Shown here: positions 42,323-51,145 of the stretch, one piece after another
How the letters are laid out: each line of letters begins with the position of its first letter
Numbering within the stretch: the stretch's first letter is position 1
DNA from: Gemmatimonadota bacterium
GTDB lineage: Bacteria > Latescibacterota > UBA2968 > UBA8231
Direction: 5' to 3'
DNA: 57,947 bases
Assembly: GCA_028875335.1 (NCBI GenBank)
Contig: JAPPEF010000132.1
Location: 1-57,947, forward strand
Program-made: the position numbers and the translations under genes
Notes under the pieces: generated by a model
The model's input: the letters and a program-made list of their open reading frames with translations, nothing else
What the model was told of the DNA's origin: nothing
Database searches by the model: none

Positions 42323-43213
42323 CTAGGCGAGCAGTCCCCGCAGGTAGTCGACGGCCAGGCCAATGGCCTCGAGGTCGCTCACCGCATTGCCCTGGCCCTC
42401 GAAGACGATGGACATATTGCCGTTGAAGTCGACTTGGCGGAGAATTTCGACAATGCGCTCGTAGTCGAGCCACTCCTCCCGGCCGCGGTCGATTTTGTAT
42501 ATTTTGGCCCGCACATAGGTGGCGTGCGGCGCGGTCTGCTCCATGAAGTCATAGAAGTCGACCGCGGGATCCTCGGCCCCGGAGGGCGCCGCGCCCGGCG
42601 AGCCTTGCCACCAGCCCGTGTCGAGGATGAAGGTGAAGTTTTCGCGGTTGACATCGCGCAGTATTTTGAGAATATCGTCCCCAGTGGGCGCGATGACCGG
42701 GGCGTGGTTGTGGAGGCCGACGAACACGCCTTTGCCGGCGGCGTAGTCGCAGACCTCCTGGAAGCTACCAATGGCGTCCTGCCACAGGACGCGGCGGTCG
42801 ACGGCGGCGGCGGGGATGCCGCCGCCGAAGAGGCGGACCAAGGGTGCGCCCATAAAGGCGGCCAGATCAATGCCCTCTTTGACTTCGGCAATGCGCCGAC
42901 GGCGTTCGGCTTGGGGTAGGGCAACGCCCTCGGGGCGGCCGTCGATCTGCTCGACGCCGACAAAGCCGCGGCCCACGCCCAAAAAGCCAATGGGCAGGCC
43001 GCACTGCTGGCAGAGGGCCTTGATGGAGCGCAGATAGGCCGGGTCCCGGGCGCGGAAGCCGCGGAAGAGCTGAAAGTCGACCACGTCGAGGTCCCAGGCG
43101 CGGATCTGGCGCACCAGGGCGGCGATGTCCAGCCAGTTGCGCGGGTCTTCCTTGTCGGCATAGGGCAGGTCTTCGGCGACCCGCAGCATGGCGTTGCAGC
43201 CGAGTTTGATCAT
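42323..43213 (-). CDS. Sugar phosphate isomerase/epimerase-like TIM-barrel protein, copy 1
   Basis: ATG 43213 gives 296 residues; longer in-frame starts would extend into non-homologous arginine-rich sequence. The barrel shows strand ends with metal-type ligands: V-V-D-F-Q-L-F, V-F-V-G-L-H-N-H-A-P, F-I-L-D-T-G-W-W and S-I-V-F-E-G-Q-G. These are the E/D/H positions of the xylose-isomerase-like TIM-barrel superfamily (sugar isomerases, endonuclease IV). The substrate is unknown. It is convergent with the relic at 42193-42308 and divergent from the serine hydrolase across the MITE. Confidence 0.82.
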   Translation of the reverse strand: MIKLGCNAMLRVAEDLPYADKEDPRNWLDIAALVRQIRAWDLDVVDFQLFRGFRARDPAYLRSIKALCQQCGLPIGFLGVGRGFVGVEQIDGRPEGVALPQAERRRRIAEVKEGIDLAAFMGAPLVRLFGGGIPAAAVDRRVLWQDAIGSFQEVCDYAAGKGVFVGLHNHAPVIAPTGDDILKILRDVNRENFTFILDTGWWQGSPGAAPSGAEDPAVDFYDFMEQTAPHATYVRAKIYKIDRGREEWLDYERIVEILRQVDFNGNMSIVFEGQGNAVSDLEAIGLAVDYLRGLLA

Positions 43214-43274
43214 GCGATGTCGGTGTGTCCGGGCGCTCACCCATGCGCTCGACCTTAACCAAGCGCCCAAAAAG

Positions 43275-43423
43275 ATCCTTACTGATGTTACGCATTGTAG
43301 GGGCAACCCTCGTGGTTGCCCTCGTCGGATCCCGCTGGCTGAGTACGCGGTGTCGCATGGGCGCCCACAAGGGACGCCCCTACACTTGTCGGTTCGGCCC
43401 AGATGCGTAACATCAGATCCTTA
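43275..43423. mobile_element. MITE (non-autonomous element) with 14-bp TIRs and 7-bp target duplication
   Basis: The 135-base element (43282-43416) begins CTGATGTTACGCAT and ends with its perfect reverse complement, ATGCGTAACATCAG. The flanks are identical: ATCCTTA at 43275-43281 and 43417-43423, a 7-bp target-site duplication. Inside, GTAGGGGC and GCCCCTAC form a second inverted pair, with a hairpin GGGCAACC/GGTTGCCC (43301-43321). No coding capacity is present, so it would require a transposase in trans. A single-ended relative lies at 20251. Confidence 0.85.
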
Positions 43424-43427
43424 TAAT
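43422..43427 (+). promoter_or_regulatory. Perfect -10 box (TATAAT) at the MITE right junction
   Basis: TATAAT straddles the end of the MITE target duplication and the ancestral sequence, 23 bases before the serine hydrolase start. No clear -35 hexamer is 16-18 bases upstream, since that position now falls in the MITE TIR; the insertion may have separated or replaced it. Confidence 0.4.
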
Positions 43428-43450
43428 ACACTACACAGAGAAGTTGAACC

Positions 43451-44581
43451 ATGAATCTGATCGCCCCGACAGCAACAGTACAAGTACCGGACTGGGTCGC
43501 GTACCCAGATCGCGACTGGGTACAAATCACGCCCGTCGAAGCCGGTCTCGATGCGCGGAAATTCGCCGCCTGGCTGGACAGCCTCGATGTCAAAGGGGCG
43601 AGCTTTGGCGGCGAGGATCACAGCGGCAACCAGTACGGCGCCGTGCTCACGCGCGGCGGATACCTAGTGCACGCCTGGGGCGACCCCCACTATCGGCATC
43701 AGACGGCCTCGGTCGGTAAAGCTCTAACGTGGGTGGCGCTGGGCGCAGCCGTTGGCGACGGCCTCCTCGACCCGGACGAGCCGATCCACCAAACGTGGAC
43801 CGGAGCCGGACAGTTGTCGCACGAGCACAAGTACCTCGATTGCGGCCACCACCAAAAACTCACCTGGCGCCACTTGATCGGGCGGCGCGATGAGAGCCTG
43901 CACTGGGGCGGCTTTCCCTTTGAAATCGGCAACCGCTGGCGGGAGCAGCGCACGGGTCTCGAAGAGCGGGACGCAGTTCCCGGCATCCCCGCATGGGCCA
44001 CTTGGACGGGCGATCCCTTCTACGACTGCTACGCCCATGCCGAACCGGGCACCCAGGGGCTGTACAGCAGCGCCGGCTTCTGGCGGTTGGGCCAAGCGCT
44101 AACCTACGTTTGGGGCCGCGACCTCAAAGACGTGATCCAGGAGCGCCTGTTCGACGCCATTGGCATCCCGTACGAGCGCTGGGACTGGCTCGCCGGCGGC
44201 GACGTGAAAGAGCGGAAATACCTCTACCCCACCATTCCGGACGCGTACACCTACCTTGACCCACCCTACGAGATCGGCGGCCAAGTCGTGCGCAGCGGCC
44301 CAGGTTGGGTGGTCATCAGCGCCTCAGATCTGGCGCGCTTCGGCCACCTCAATGCCACCCGAGGTATGTGGAAGGGGGTGCGCGTCATCGACGACGCCTG
44401 GCTGCGCGGCCACGGCGGGGGCAATAAGAGCGGGGCCAGCGGCGAGTGCGAGCACTTCACGGCCATGGGTGTGGTGACGACGATCGGGCTGCCCGAGTAC
44501 AGTCACGGGGTCGAAACCAAGAGCATCCTCCCCGACGACTTCTTCGTCGCAGATGTCCAGCCGAGTTCCCAGAGGAACTAG
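43451..44581 (+). CDS. Serine hydrolase, class C beta-lactamase/esterase family, copy 2
   Basis: The 376-residue protein has S87-V-G-K as the S-x-x-K motif and Y205-S-S as the Y-x-[NS] motif (LYSSAGFWRLG), with a tryptophan- and histidine-rich region between them. A third K/H-T/S-G equivalent is not securely visible. It is not closely similar to copy 1 at 33828. The start codon is the first ATG after the MITE; GAAG upstream is a weak ribosome-binding site. No signal peptide is present, so a cytoplasmic esterase- or peptidase-type role is likely. Convergent with the VCBS protein gene, 9 bases apart. Confidence 0.8.
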   Translation: MNLIAPTATVQVPDWVAYPDRDWVQITPVEAGLDARKFAAWLDSLDVKGASFGGEDHSGNQYGAVLTRGGYLVHAWGDPHYRHQTASVGKALTWVALGAAVGDGLLDPDEPIHQTWTGAGQLSHEHKYLDCGHHQKLTWRHLIGRRDESLHWGGFPFEIGNRWREQRTGLEERDAVPGIPAWATWTGDPFYDCYAHAEPGTQGLYSSAGFWRLGQALTYVWGRDLKDVIQERLFDAIGIPYERWDWLAGGDVKERKYLYPTIPDAYTYLDPPYEIGGQVVRSGPGWVVISASDLARFGHLNATRGMWKGVRVIDDAWLRGHGGGNKSGASGECEHFTAMGVVTTIGLPEYSHGVETKSILPDDFFVADVQPSSQRN

Positions 44582-44590
44582 CGGAAAAGA

Positions 44591-47296
44591 TCAGCGGGCA
44601 GAATCGAGGCAGTAGAGGACGGAGTCTTCGCCTATGAAGAGGATTTCGATCTCGCCATCGCGGTCGACATCGGCCAAAGTCAGATCAGCCGGCCTCGTGG
44701 GCAAGTCCAACTGCCACCTCAGATGCGGGGCGTCGTCGCTGTCGCCGACCGCGTAGAGCGTCTGCTCGACCGCAAAGAGAAATTCATCCCGGCCATTGCC
44801 GTCGATGTCCGCGGAATAGACCGCAGTGCGCGCATTGCCCGGCAGCGGCCATTGCCATTTCTCCGCTCCACTAGCCGCGTCCAGACAACGCAAACCCTCG
44901 CCCTTTTCCCAGCCAGTGATGCCCAACTCCAAACGGCCGTCGCCATCGACATCGCCGACGCCGGCCATGCCGGCTCCACCGGCGTGGTACCAGAGTACGC
45001 TGGCGTCTAGGGTGGTGAGTCCGTGGTGGTAGGGACCGCACCAGAGCAGTTCCTCGCGACCATCGCCATCAAAGTCGGCCACCATCGGCTGGCAATAGGC
45101 GGCCCAGACACCGGCGAACAGACCGCTGGCCGAGGATATGGAATGGATCAGGTCACCCGTGGTGCCGCGGGCGGCCATGTAATTGACCGGATACAGACCG
45201 ATGACATCCTCCAGGCCATCGCCGTCGACATCGGCCGAAGCCACAAAAGAGCCCCCAGCCCCCCAACCTCTTTCGCCCTCTCCGGTCTGGTCAGTGCGCA
45301 CTTCGCGCAGGTGCCACAGAGTCTCGCCATCCGCGCCCCGCAATACCCAAGCTTCGTCGCTGTGCATGGTGCTGCGACGGGCAGAAACCCATATATCGTC
45401 GCGCTCGGCGTCGTTGTAGCGTCCGACCCACCAGCTAGTAATCCCGCCAAAATTCCACGGCGGATGGGGCCCGGGAAAACCCGCCACCCGTCGGCGCCAG
45501 CGCGGCTTGCCGTCGAGGTCGGCGGCGACTATTTCACCCTCGCCAGAGGTCGTCTGATCCGCGTACACCACCTCGGACTGGCCATCGCCGTCTATATCGG
45601 CGATGAGGGCTGGTCCGGCTCCCGGAAGGTGCCAGCGCAGTATCGCCGGATCTCCTTGGCTCCGCGGCGGCTCCAGCGCTAGGATGTGGCGATTGGCTCC
45701 TTCGAAGATCACTCGGGTTGGCTGGCGGCTACTAGCTGCCACGGCTACCGGCCGCGTCTGCATGCCCGATCCGCTACCGGCAGCTCCTGTGCGCTCCAGG
45801 CGCAGAGCGCGGACCCGGGCACCCTCTGCGGCTCCCAATTCAGCCATTGCGCCGTGCGTCTGGTGAAAGCTGACGAGCACCTCGGCGACCCCGTCGCCGT
45901 CTATATCGGCGGAGGCCCGCCATTGCATCCGGGAGCGCGCCGGAAGGTCGAAGCTCCACACCTGCTCGGTGCTCCCAGCGTGGTCGAGGACAAAGGCGCG
46001 CAAGAGTTCAGTCCGATCATCTCTGGTTTCAACCGTGAAAAAGCCGCGCTGGCCCGAGGCCGTTAGAGACGCAGTCACTATATCGTCCGTGCCGCGCGCC
46101 ACAATGGTCGAGTGAGTGGGGGGAAGCTCGGTCGCCGCTGTTACCCACTGTCCACGCGCCTGGTGCCACAGGGGTATGGCCGACTCGCCATCGACGTGCA
46201 GGAGACTCAGCACGGCATTGGTGGGCACCAGCAATCCCTCACTGCGAGAAACAAATAGTTCGGGCACCTCGTCGCCGTCGACATCAGCGGTGCCGTGGAG
46301 ATATTGCCGGGGCAAGTCGAGCACGGTCTCGCCGGTGAGCGCGTCGCAGGCGACTACATGCCATTGGCCGTCGTCCCGCTCGTTGAAAAGGTTGAAGACA
46401 ATCTCGATGCGGCCATCGCCGTTGATGTCCTGCACTGGATTGGGCCCGGGGCGAATGATGCGGCTCTTGCTCTGGATATTTTGCTCGATATCGCGCCGCC
46501 ACAGCAGCCTTAGCCGATCCCCCTCGTTTTTGACCACGTCGATGTGCATGGCAAAGTCGGCGATAACGACAAAATCCAGCAGGCCGTCGCCATCCACGTC
46601 GGTAGTGCAAAAGAAACCGTAGTTGCGCAGGCCGTGCATGTTGAGCAGGTGCTTAGTGCGGCCGCTCTGCGCGTCGAGGACAATGATCCGGTAGTGGGGC
46701 GCAAAGGCGATTTCGAGTCGGCCGTCGCCATCTATGTCGGCGACGACAAAGTTGGTGTTCTGGACCGTGTGGAATATCTCCGACCGCCATATTTCCCGCT
46801 TCTGGCCTTCCTCGTGAGCATAGCAGACCACTTGCCTAGGATCGGTCCCGGGCGCGTCTGGAACCAGTGGAAATTCAACTGTCTGCAGCCCAGGGACCCC
46901 GGGCACCAGCGCGGCCGCCCGACCCGGATCGGACACCAACTGGCCGTTGCCGTACAGATCGATCAAGCGAGGTCCAAGGCCCCATTGCCGGTCCTCGGCA
47001 GCGCGAAGGTGGGGCGGGGTGAATTGTTCGGGCCCAGCGCTCGTCTCCGGCGAGGAGCTAGTTGCCGCGTGCACGACCGCCCACACTTCGCCCCCCTCGA
47101 TCGAGTATTGCCAAGCCACGACGGGTGCTTGGCGCATGGCCCCCGGCAGGACGGCCCGTCCCGTGAGGCGGGTGTCGCCGCGATACATGGGCCACGCTCC
47201 AGTTGCCGTGGAAATGCGATTCATTGCCAATGCACCAAAGGAAGACGAGAATAGGAGGCCGACTGCGACGGCGGTCGGCGTTAGCCAACTGCTCAA
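44591..47296 (-). CDS. Secreted VCBS/FG-GAP repeat protein
   Basis: The 901-residue protein starts with TTG (47294-47296) overlapping the PhyH stop by four bases (TTGA), so its translation is coupled to PhyH. A signal peptide (MSSWLTPTAVAVGLLFSSSFGALA) leads into W-P-M-Y-R-G-D, a motif seen in quinoprotein-like propellers. At least ten calcium loops of type D-[IVF]-D-G-D-G-x-x-[DE] follow (DIDGDGRLEIAF, DVDGDGLLDFVV, DINGDGRIEIVF, DIDGDGVAEVLV, DIDGDGQSEVVY, DVDGDGLEDVIG, DFDGDGREELLW, DVDGDGRLELGI, DIDGNGRDEFLF, DVDRDGEIEILF), implying a large extracellular propeller stabilised by calcium. No ASPIC domain. The function is unknown. Confidence 0.82.
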   Translation of the reverse strand: MSSWLTPTAVAVGLLFSSSFGALAMNRISTATGAWPMYRGDTRLTGRAVLPGAMRQAPVVAWQYSIEGGEVWAVVHAATSSSPETSAGPEQFTPPHLRAAEDRQWGLGPRLIDLYGNGQLVSDPGRAAALVPGVPGLQTVEFPLVPDAPGTDPRQVVCYAHEEGQKREIWRSEIFHTVQNTNFVVADIDGDGRLEIAFAPHYRIIVLDAQSGRTKHLLNMHGLRNYGFFCTTDVDGDGLLDFVVIADFAMHIDVVKNEGDRLRLLWRRDIEQNIQSKSRIIRPGPNPVQDINGDGRIEIVFNLFNERDDGQWHVVACDALTGETVLDLPRQYLHGTADVDGDEVPELFVSRSEGLLVPTNAVLSLLHVDGESAIPLWHQARGQWVTAATELPPTHSTIVARGTDDIVTASLTASGQRGFFTVETRDDRTELLRAFVLDHAGSTEQVWSFDLPARSRMQWRASADIDGDGVAEVLVSFHQTHGAMAELGAAEGARVRALRLERTGAAGSGSGMQTRPVAVAASSRQPTRVIFEGANRHILALEPPRSQGDPAILRWHLPGAGPALIADIDGDGQSEVVYADQTTSGEGEIVAADLDGKPRWRRRVAGFPGPHPPWNFGGITSWWVGRYNDAERDDIWVSARRSTMHSDEAWVLRGADGETLWHLREVRTDQTGEGERGWGAGGSFVASADVDGDGLEDVIGLYPVNYMAARGTTGDLIHSISSASGLFAGVWAAYCQPMVADFDGDGREELLWCGPYHHGLTTLDASVLWYHAGGAGMAGVGDVDGDGRLELGITGWEKGEGLRCLDAASGAEKWQWPLPGNARTAVYSADIDGNGRDEFLFAVEQTLYAVGDSDDAPHLRWQLDLPTRPADLTLADVDRDGEIEILFIGEDSVLYCLDSAR

Positions 47297-48180
47297 TGGG
47301 AGGGCGGAAAAGTCTCCGGCCAGCGCGGATCGTAGTCGCTTTCAAAGAGCCAGTCAAAATGCTCCGGCACAATGTGGGCGCGGTCCGGGCGCAGTTGGCG
47401 CCGCAGCCGGGGGAAAAAGTCCATCAGGGCGTCGCGCTGATTCTTGGGCAGGCCGCCCGAAACCCCGGCGGCGATCCACGAGGTGCCCATGGCTTTGCGG
47501 GGCACGGTGTCCTCGTTCTGCCAAGCCGAGTGCAGTCCAGCACTGCAGAGCACCAGAATTTGTCCCCGGCGTGCCACTGCGGGAATGGGCTCGCACTCAA
47601 GATAGGGCCTCTCGCCCAGATCCGGGATGTACTCGGGGAAAGCGGCCGCAGTCGACGGGACTGGGGCCGGCCGCAGGCCGTGCACGCGAGGCAGTTCGAT
47701 TTTGTGCTCGGGTCGGAGGACCCGACTCCAGTGCGCCATGATGGAGCGGTGGCTGCCGGGCAGGATGCGCATGGCACCGCGATGCGCGGGCACATCGTTG
47801 AGCCAAAACCACAACTCGGCCCGCATCCGGCGGGGGGTGGCCTCAAAATCCTCCAGCGTGGCCTGGATGTCCACGTGGCACCCGCGCGCCCACTGCTCGC
47901 GGGGATCGTCGTACGGCGCTGAAGCCGGGGCCCGCTCGTGGGGGGCCAAGCCCCACCACAGATGGACCGCATCGGCGCGCAGCAGCTTTTTGGCCACTTC
48001 CTCAAAGTACGGGTGCTGGACGACTTCGATGTAATCCGGATCCTCGTACGGTGCACCGCCGTTGTCGCGCAAGCGGTCCCACGCCGCCTCCGCTCTGTCC
48101 AACTGCTCGGTAGTGAAGGGACTGTCGATGGTTACGGCACCCTGCTCTTCGTACTGGGCCAACTGCGCATCAGTGATCAT
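47293..48180 (-). CDS. Phytanoyl-CoA dioxygenase (PhyH) family oxygenase, second copy
   Basis: ATG 48180 has GAGGA seven bases upstream and is preferred over the upstream in-frame start at 48192, which would follow the same site too closely. The 295-residue protein shows H~103-x-D~105 in G-C-H-V-D-I-Q, M-R-I-L-P-G-S-H-R-S (family strand-turn), the distal H~215 in L-H-S-A-W-Q and a basic residue near 225 for 2-oxoglutarate. It is upstream of, and overlaps, the VCBS protein. It is diverged from the 23892 copy, so different substrates are likely. Confidence 0.88.
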   Translation of the reverse strand: MITDAQLAQYEEQGAVTIDSPFTTEQLDRAEAAWDRLRDNGGAPYEDPDYIEVVQHPYFEEVAKKLLRADAVHLWWGLAPHERAPASAPYDDPREQWARGCHVDIQATLEDFEATPRRMRAELWFWLNDVPAHRGAMRILPGSHRSIMAHWSRVLRPEHKIELPRVHGLRPAPVPSTAAAFPEYIPDLGERPYLECEPIPAVARRGQILVLCSAGLHSAWQNEDTVPRKAMGTSWIAAGVSGGLPKNQRDALMDFFPRLRRQLRPDRAHIVPEHFDWLFESDYDPRWPETFPPSH

Positions 48181-48366
48181 AGGAGTCCTCAATTATTTGG
48201 GGGCGGCGAATGGCCAAGCATAGGGCATTGTCTATGGTCAGTCAAGAATCTGCCAAAGGGACTTGATTGAGCCGCTCGGCTGAGGTTAATTGCACCTATT
48301 GACGCACCGGATTGGCGCTGTAAGGTCAAAAGGTCGCAGCGCAGACAGGAGACGAGGAGGACGATT

Positions 48367-49947
48367 ATGAGCAAGACCCACGAAGTGATGTTCTACACCG
48401 ACGGCCGCCATTCAAGCGTGTACTTGTACGAGCCGCCCATGGGGGCCAAGCAGTACCTAGAGCCCATCGACGAGCTGGTCGACCTCGGCATTGACACCAT
48501 CACCTATGCTGTAGGCGATTGCAGTGTTTTGCTCTACGCCACCAAGGTAGGCGAGCGCTGGGGGCACAACGTCGATCTGACCGACCACGACATTTGGTGG
48601 CGGGCAGCGCACAACGCCAAGCTGATGATCGAACAGGGCACGGACCCGCTCATGCTCGTGTGCCAGCGGGCGCAGCAGCGCGGTTTCCAGTTTCTGCCCA
48701 GCCTGCTGTTGAACATGATTCACACGCCGCACGACCGCGTCACCAATTGCCGGGTGGCCGACTTCACCACCGAGCATCCCGAATGGCAGGTCGGCGACGA
48801 GCCTGAGTATCCCGAGGCCCGCTTCGACAACCCCAATCGGCTGTCCTTTGCCGTCCCCGAAGTACGGGCAGACCGGCTGGCAATAATCGCCGAATTGGTC
48901 GGGGATTACCCCGGCGACGGCATTGAACTGAACATGAACGACTACGCGCCGTTTATCGGCCGCGGGGAGGTCGCCGAGCACACCGAGACCTTGACCGAGT
49001 GGATGCGGGAAATACGCCGGGTCTGCGACCGGGCCGCCGCAGAGCAGGGCCGTCCCAAGCGGTTGGTGGTCCGCATAGGCGCGACCTTGGACGGCAATAA
49101 GCGCATGGGGATGGACGTGGAGACCTGGATCGAGGAGGGGATCATCGACGCGCTGATCTGTATGCAGGTCGTCGGTGGTTTTGCAAACGACACCACCGGA
49201 TTGCGGGCCGTTGTCGCCGCCGCCGAAGGTAGGGATGTGCGGGTGTTGGCGGGTATGGAATCGACCAATAACCCCGAGCTTTCCCGGCCAGCAGTACGGG
49301 CCGCTGCAGCCAATGCCTATGCCGCCGGGGCCCACGGCGTGTTCTTCCACACGTATTACCCAATGCCCAAGCGCTATCCATACGATGACGAGGCGGCTGG
49401 AAGGCTGCGGTTTATGGGTCATCCAGACTTGCTGGACAATCTCGACAAGAGGTACCAGCTCGGCATCCCCATCAATCCCAAGTCAGCCCCTACCTATGGC
49501 CTGGCCGAACAGCTACCGGCCGAATTGCCGTGCGGAGACCCAGCGCGGTCGTTCACGCTGGAGGTGAGCGACGACGTGGCCGGTCGGAACCAAGCCGGCG
49601 AGTTGTGGCGCTGCGAGTTGCGCCTGATGTTGCAGCACCTGACGTACGAGGACCGGATCAGACTAAAGTGGAATGGCGATGAAATGCCCGAGACTGCGTG
49701 GCGCAAGGCCGACTGGACCTACCAGTTGCGCCCCAGGCCGGATTACGCGGTCAACGGGTATCGGCTGCACATTGATCTCAAGCAGATCCAGCGCCTACCC
49801 CAGCGGGGGATAAACACGGTTGAGGTGGAGGTCGTGGAGAAGGACGCCCAGCTCATTCACCTGGTGACCCTAGTGGATGTGGAGCTGGTAGTCGAATATC
49901 TGCCGCACCGCAATGCGCTGCGGGACGACGAGGAGTACTTTGCCTGA
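48367..49947 (+). CDS. Glycoside-hydrolase-like TIM-barrel protein, uncharacterised
   Basis: GAGGAGG precedes the ATG. The 526-residue protein has barrel-type features: an N-terminal strand with Y-T-D-G-R-H, D-L-G-I-D-T-I-T-Y, R-G-F-Q-F-L-P-S-L (strand 2-3), G-I-E-L-N-M-N-D-Y with an acidic strand end, L-V-V-R-I-G-A-T-L, I-D-A-L-I-C-M-Q and G-V-F-F-H-T-Y-Y. About 130 C-terminal residues form a beta domain. This resembles glycosyl-hydrolase-like (GHL) barrel families with unassigned activity. No signal peptide. It is followed 99 bases later by an enolase-superfamily gene, which suggests sugar-acid processing. Confidence 0.55.
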   Translation: MSKTHEVMFYTDGRHSSVYLYEPPMGAKQYLEPIDELVDLGIDTITYAVGDCSVLLYATKVGERWGHNVDLTDHDIWWRAAHNAKLMIEQGTDPLMLVCQRAQQRGFQFLPSLLLNMIHTPHDRVTNCRVADFTTEHPEWQVGDEPEYPEARFDNPNRLSFAVPEVRADRLAIIAELVGDYPGDGIELNMNDYAPFIGRGEVAEHTETLTEWMREIRRVCDRAAAEQGRPKRLVVRIGATLDGNKRMGMDVETWIEEGIIDALICMQVVGGFANDTTGLRAVVAAAEGRDVRVLAGMESTNNPELSRPAVRAAAANAYAAGAHGVFFHTYYPMPKRYPYDDEAAGRLRFMGHPDLLDNLDKRYQLGIPINPKSAPTYGLAEQLPAELPCGDPARSFTLEVSDDVAGRNQAGELWRCELRLMLQHLTYEDRIRLKWNGDEMPETAWRKADWTYQLRPRPDYAVNGYRLHIDLKQIQRLPQRGINTVEVEVVEKDAQLIHLVTLVDVELVVEYLPHRNALRDDEEYFA

Positions 49948-50046
49948 TTTAGACGTGCAATTCAAACGGCGGGCTCGCGTCGACAGGTCCTTGGACAAAA
50001 AGGCACCCCCGAAGTCCCTTTTATATCACACCTACGAGATCGCCAG

Positions 50047-51057
50047 ATGAAAATTACCAACATCGAACTCATCGAAGTGGACGTCCCCTACATCGCCCCC
50101 ATCCGCAACGTCGGCCACGCGGACTGGGAGCACACCATTGCGAGGGTCCACACGGACGAAGGCCTGATCGGCCTCGGGGAGATCTGGCAGCCGTGCCGCG
50201 CAGTGCAGCCGCAAGCGGATGGACTCATCGGCAAAGATCCGCTAAGTATGGCTCTGGAGCGCGCCAGCGAGCCGTGGCAGTGCGCTCTGTACGACATTGT
50301 CGCCCAAGCCAAAGGAGTTCCAGTGTGGAGGTTGATGGGCGACAAGGTACGCGATGAAGTACCTGTCGCGTACTGGTCGCCCCACCTGCCGCCGGAGGAG
50401 ACCGCCAGAGAGGCGGAAAGAGCTGCAGCTCTCGGTTTCACTGTTCACAAGCTCAAGGCGCATCCGGCCGACATTGTGCGCCAGGCGGAGTTGATCGCAG
50501 CAGCGACGGCGGGAGTGGACTACGCCATTCGCGTCGATCCCAACTGCGGATTCAAATATCCCACCACCGCGGTCCGTCTCGCCAAGGAACTGACGCCCTA
50601 CAACATTGAATGCTTCGAGGATCCGGTAGAGAAGATCAACGTCAACTACGCGTGGTATTCACTGCTGCGCCACAAGACCGACATCCCGCAGGCATTGCAC
50701 CTCATCGACCCGTACGCCGTCCTTTGCGCGGTCAAGGCGGACGCCGTGGATTGCTTCAATCTCAGCGGCACCGTGGCTCCCGTGCAGCGGAGCGCCGCCA
50801 TCGCCGAGACAGCGGATTGCCCGATCTGGCTGCAGACCGGGGGGTTGTGTCTAGGGGTTCAGGCCGCCTTCTCGGCGCATCTGCAAGCGACCTTGACCAA
50901 CGATCTGCTGCCCTGCGACGAACTGCCATTCGTGCGCGAAAACGACCTGATCGGAGGCTCGCTGGAATTCGCTTCAGGACACTTTGTCGTACCCCGTGGA
51001 AATGGGCTCGGGATTGCGCTGGACGACGACGCCGTCGCCCACTACCGGACGCAGTGA
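50047..51057 (+). CDS. Enolase-superfamily enzyme (mandelate racemase/sugar-acid dehydratase type)
   Basis: The 336-residue protein shows MR/MLE-type features: N-terminal capping domain (MKITNIELIEVDVPYIAPIR), K-x-K in H-K-L-K-A-H near 134-138, metal-binding D in R-V-D-P-N-C-G near 164, E-C-F-E-D-P-V near 190, and Q-T-G-G near 276 at the end of the barrel. It is shorter than the usual ~370-400 residues. Such enzymes typically dehydrate or racemise sugar acids; the specific substrate cannot be told. With the Ldh-type dehydrogenase, RhaM and isomerases nearby, a deoxysugar or uronate route is plausible. Confidence 0.85.
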   Translation: MKITNIELIEVDVPYIAPIRNVGHADWEHTIARVHTDEGLIGLGEIWQPCRAVQPQADGLIGKDPLSMALERASEPWQCALYDIVAQAKGVPVWRLMGDKVRDEVPVAYWSPHLPPEETAREAERAAALGFTVHKLKAHPADIVRQAELIAAATAGVDYAIRVDPNCGFKYPTTAVRLAKELTPYNIECFEDPVEKINVNYAWYSLLRHKTDIPQALHLIDPYAVLCAVKADAVDCFNLSGTVAPVQRSAAIAETADCPIWLQTGGLCLGVQAAFSAHLQATLTNDLLPCDELPFVRENDLIGGSLEFASGHFVVPRGNGLGIALDDDAVAHYRTQ

Positions 51058-51145
51058 CAAAACCGACTATGGCAGGTTATGAAGGGGTGATATGGGTGGT
51101 GGTTTGACTTGAGAATATGTCCGGCGCGAAGAATGGGACGGTGTA

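Noticed and set aside
48299..48326. TTGACG-16-TAAGGT promoter for the TIM-barrel gene
   Set aside because: Good -35 but only three of six -10 matches; not distinguishable from chance.
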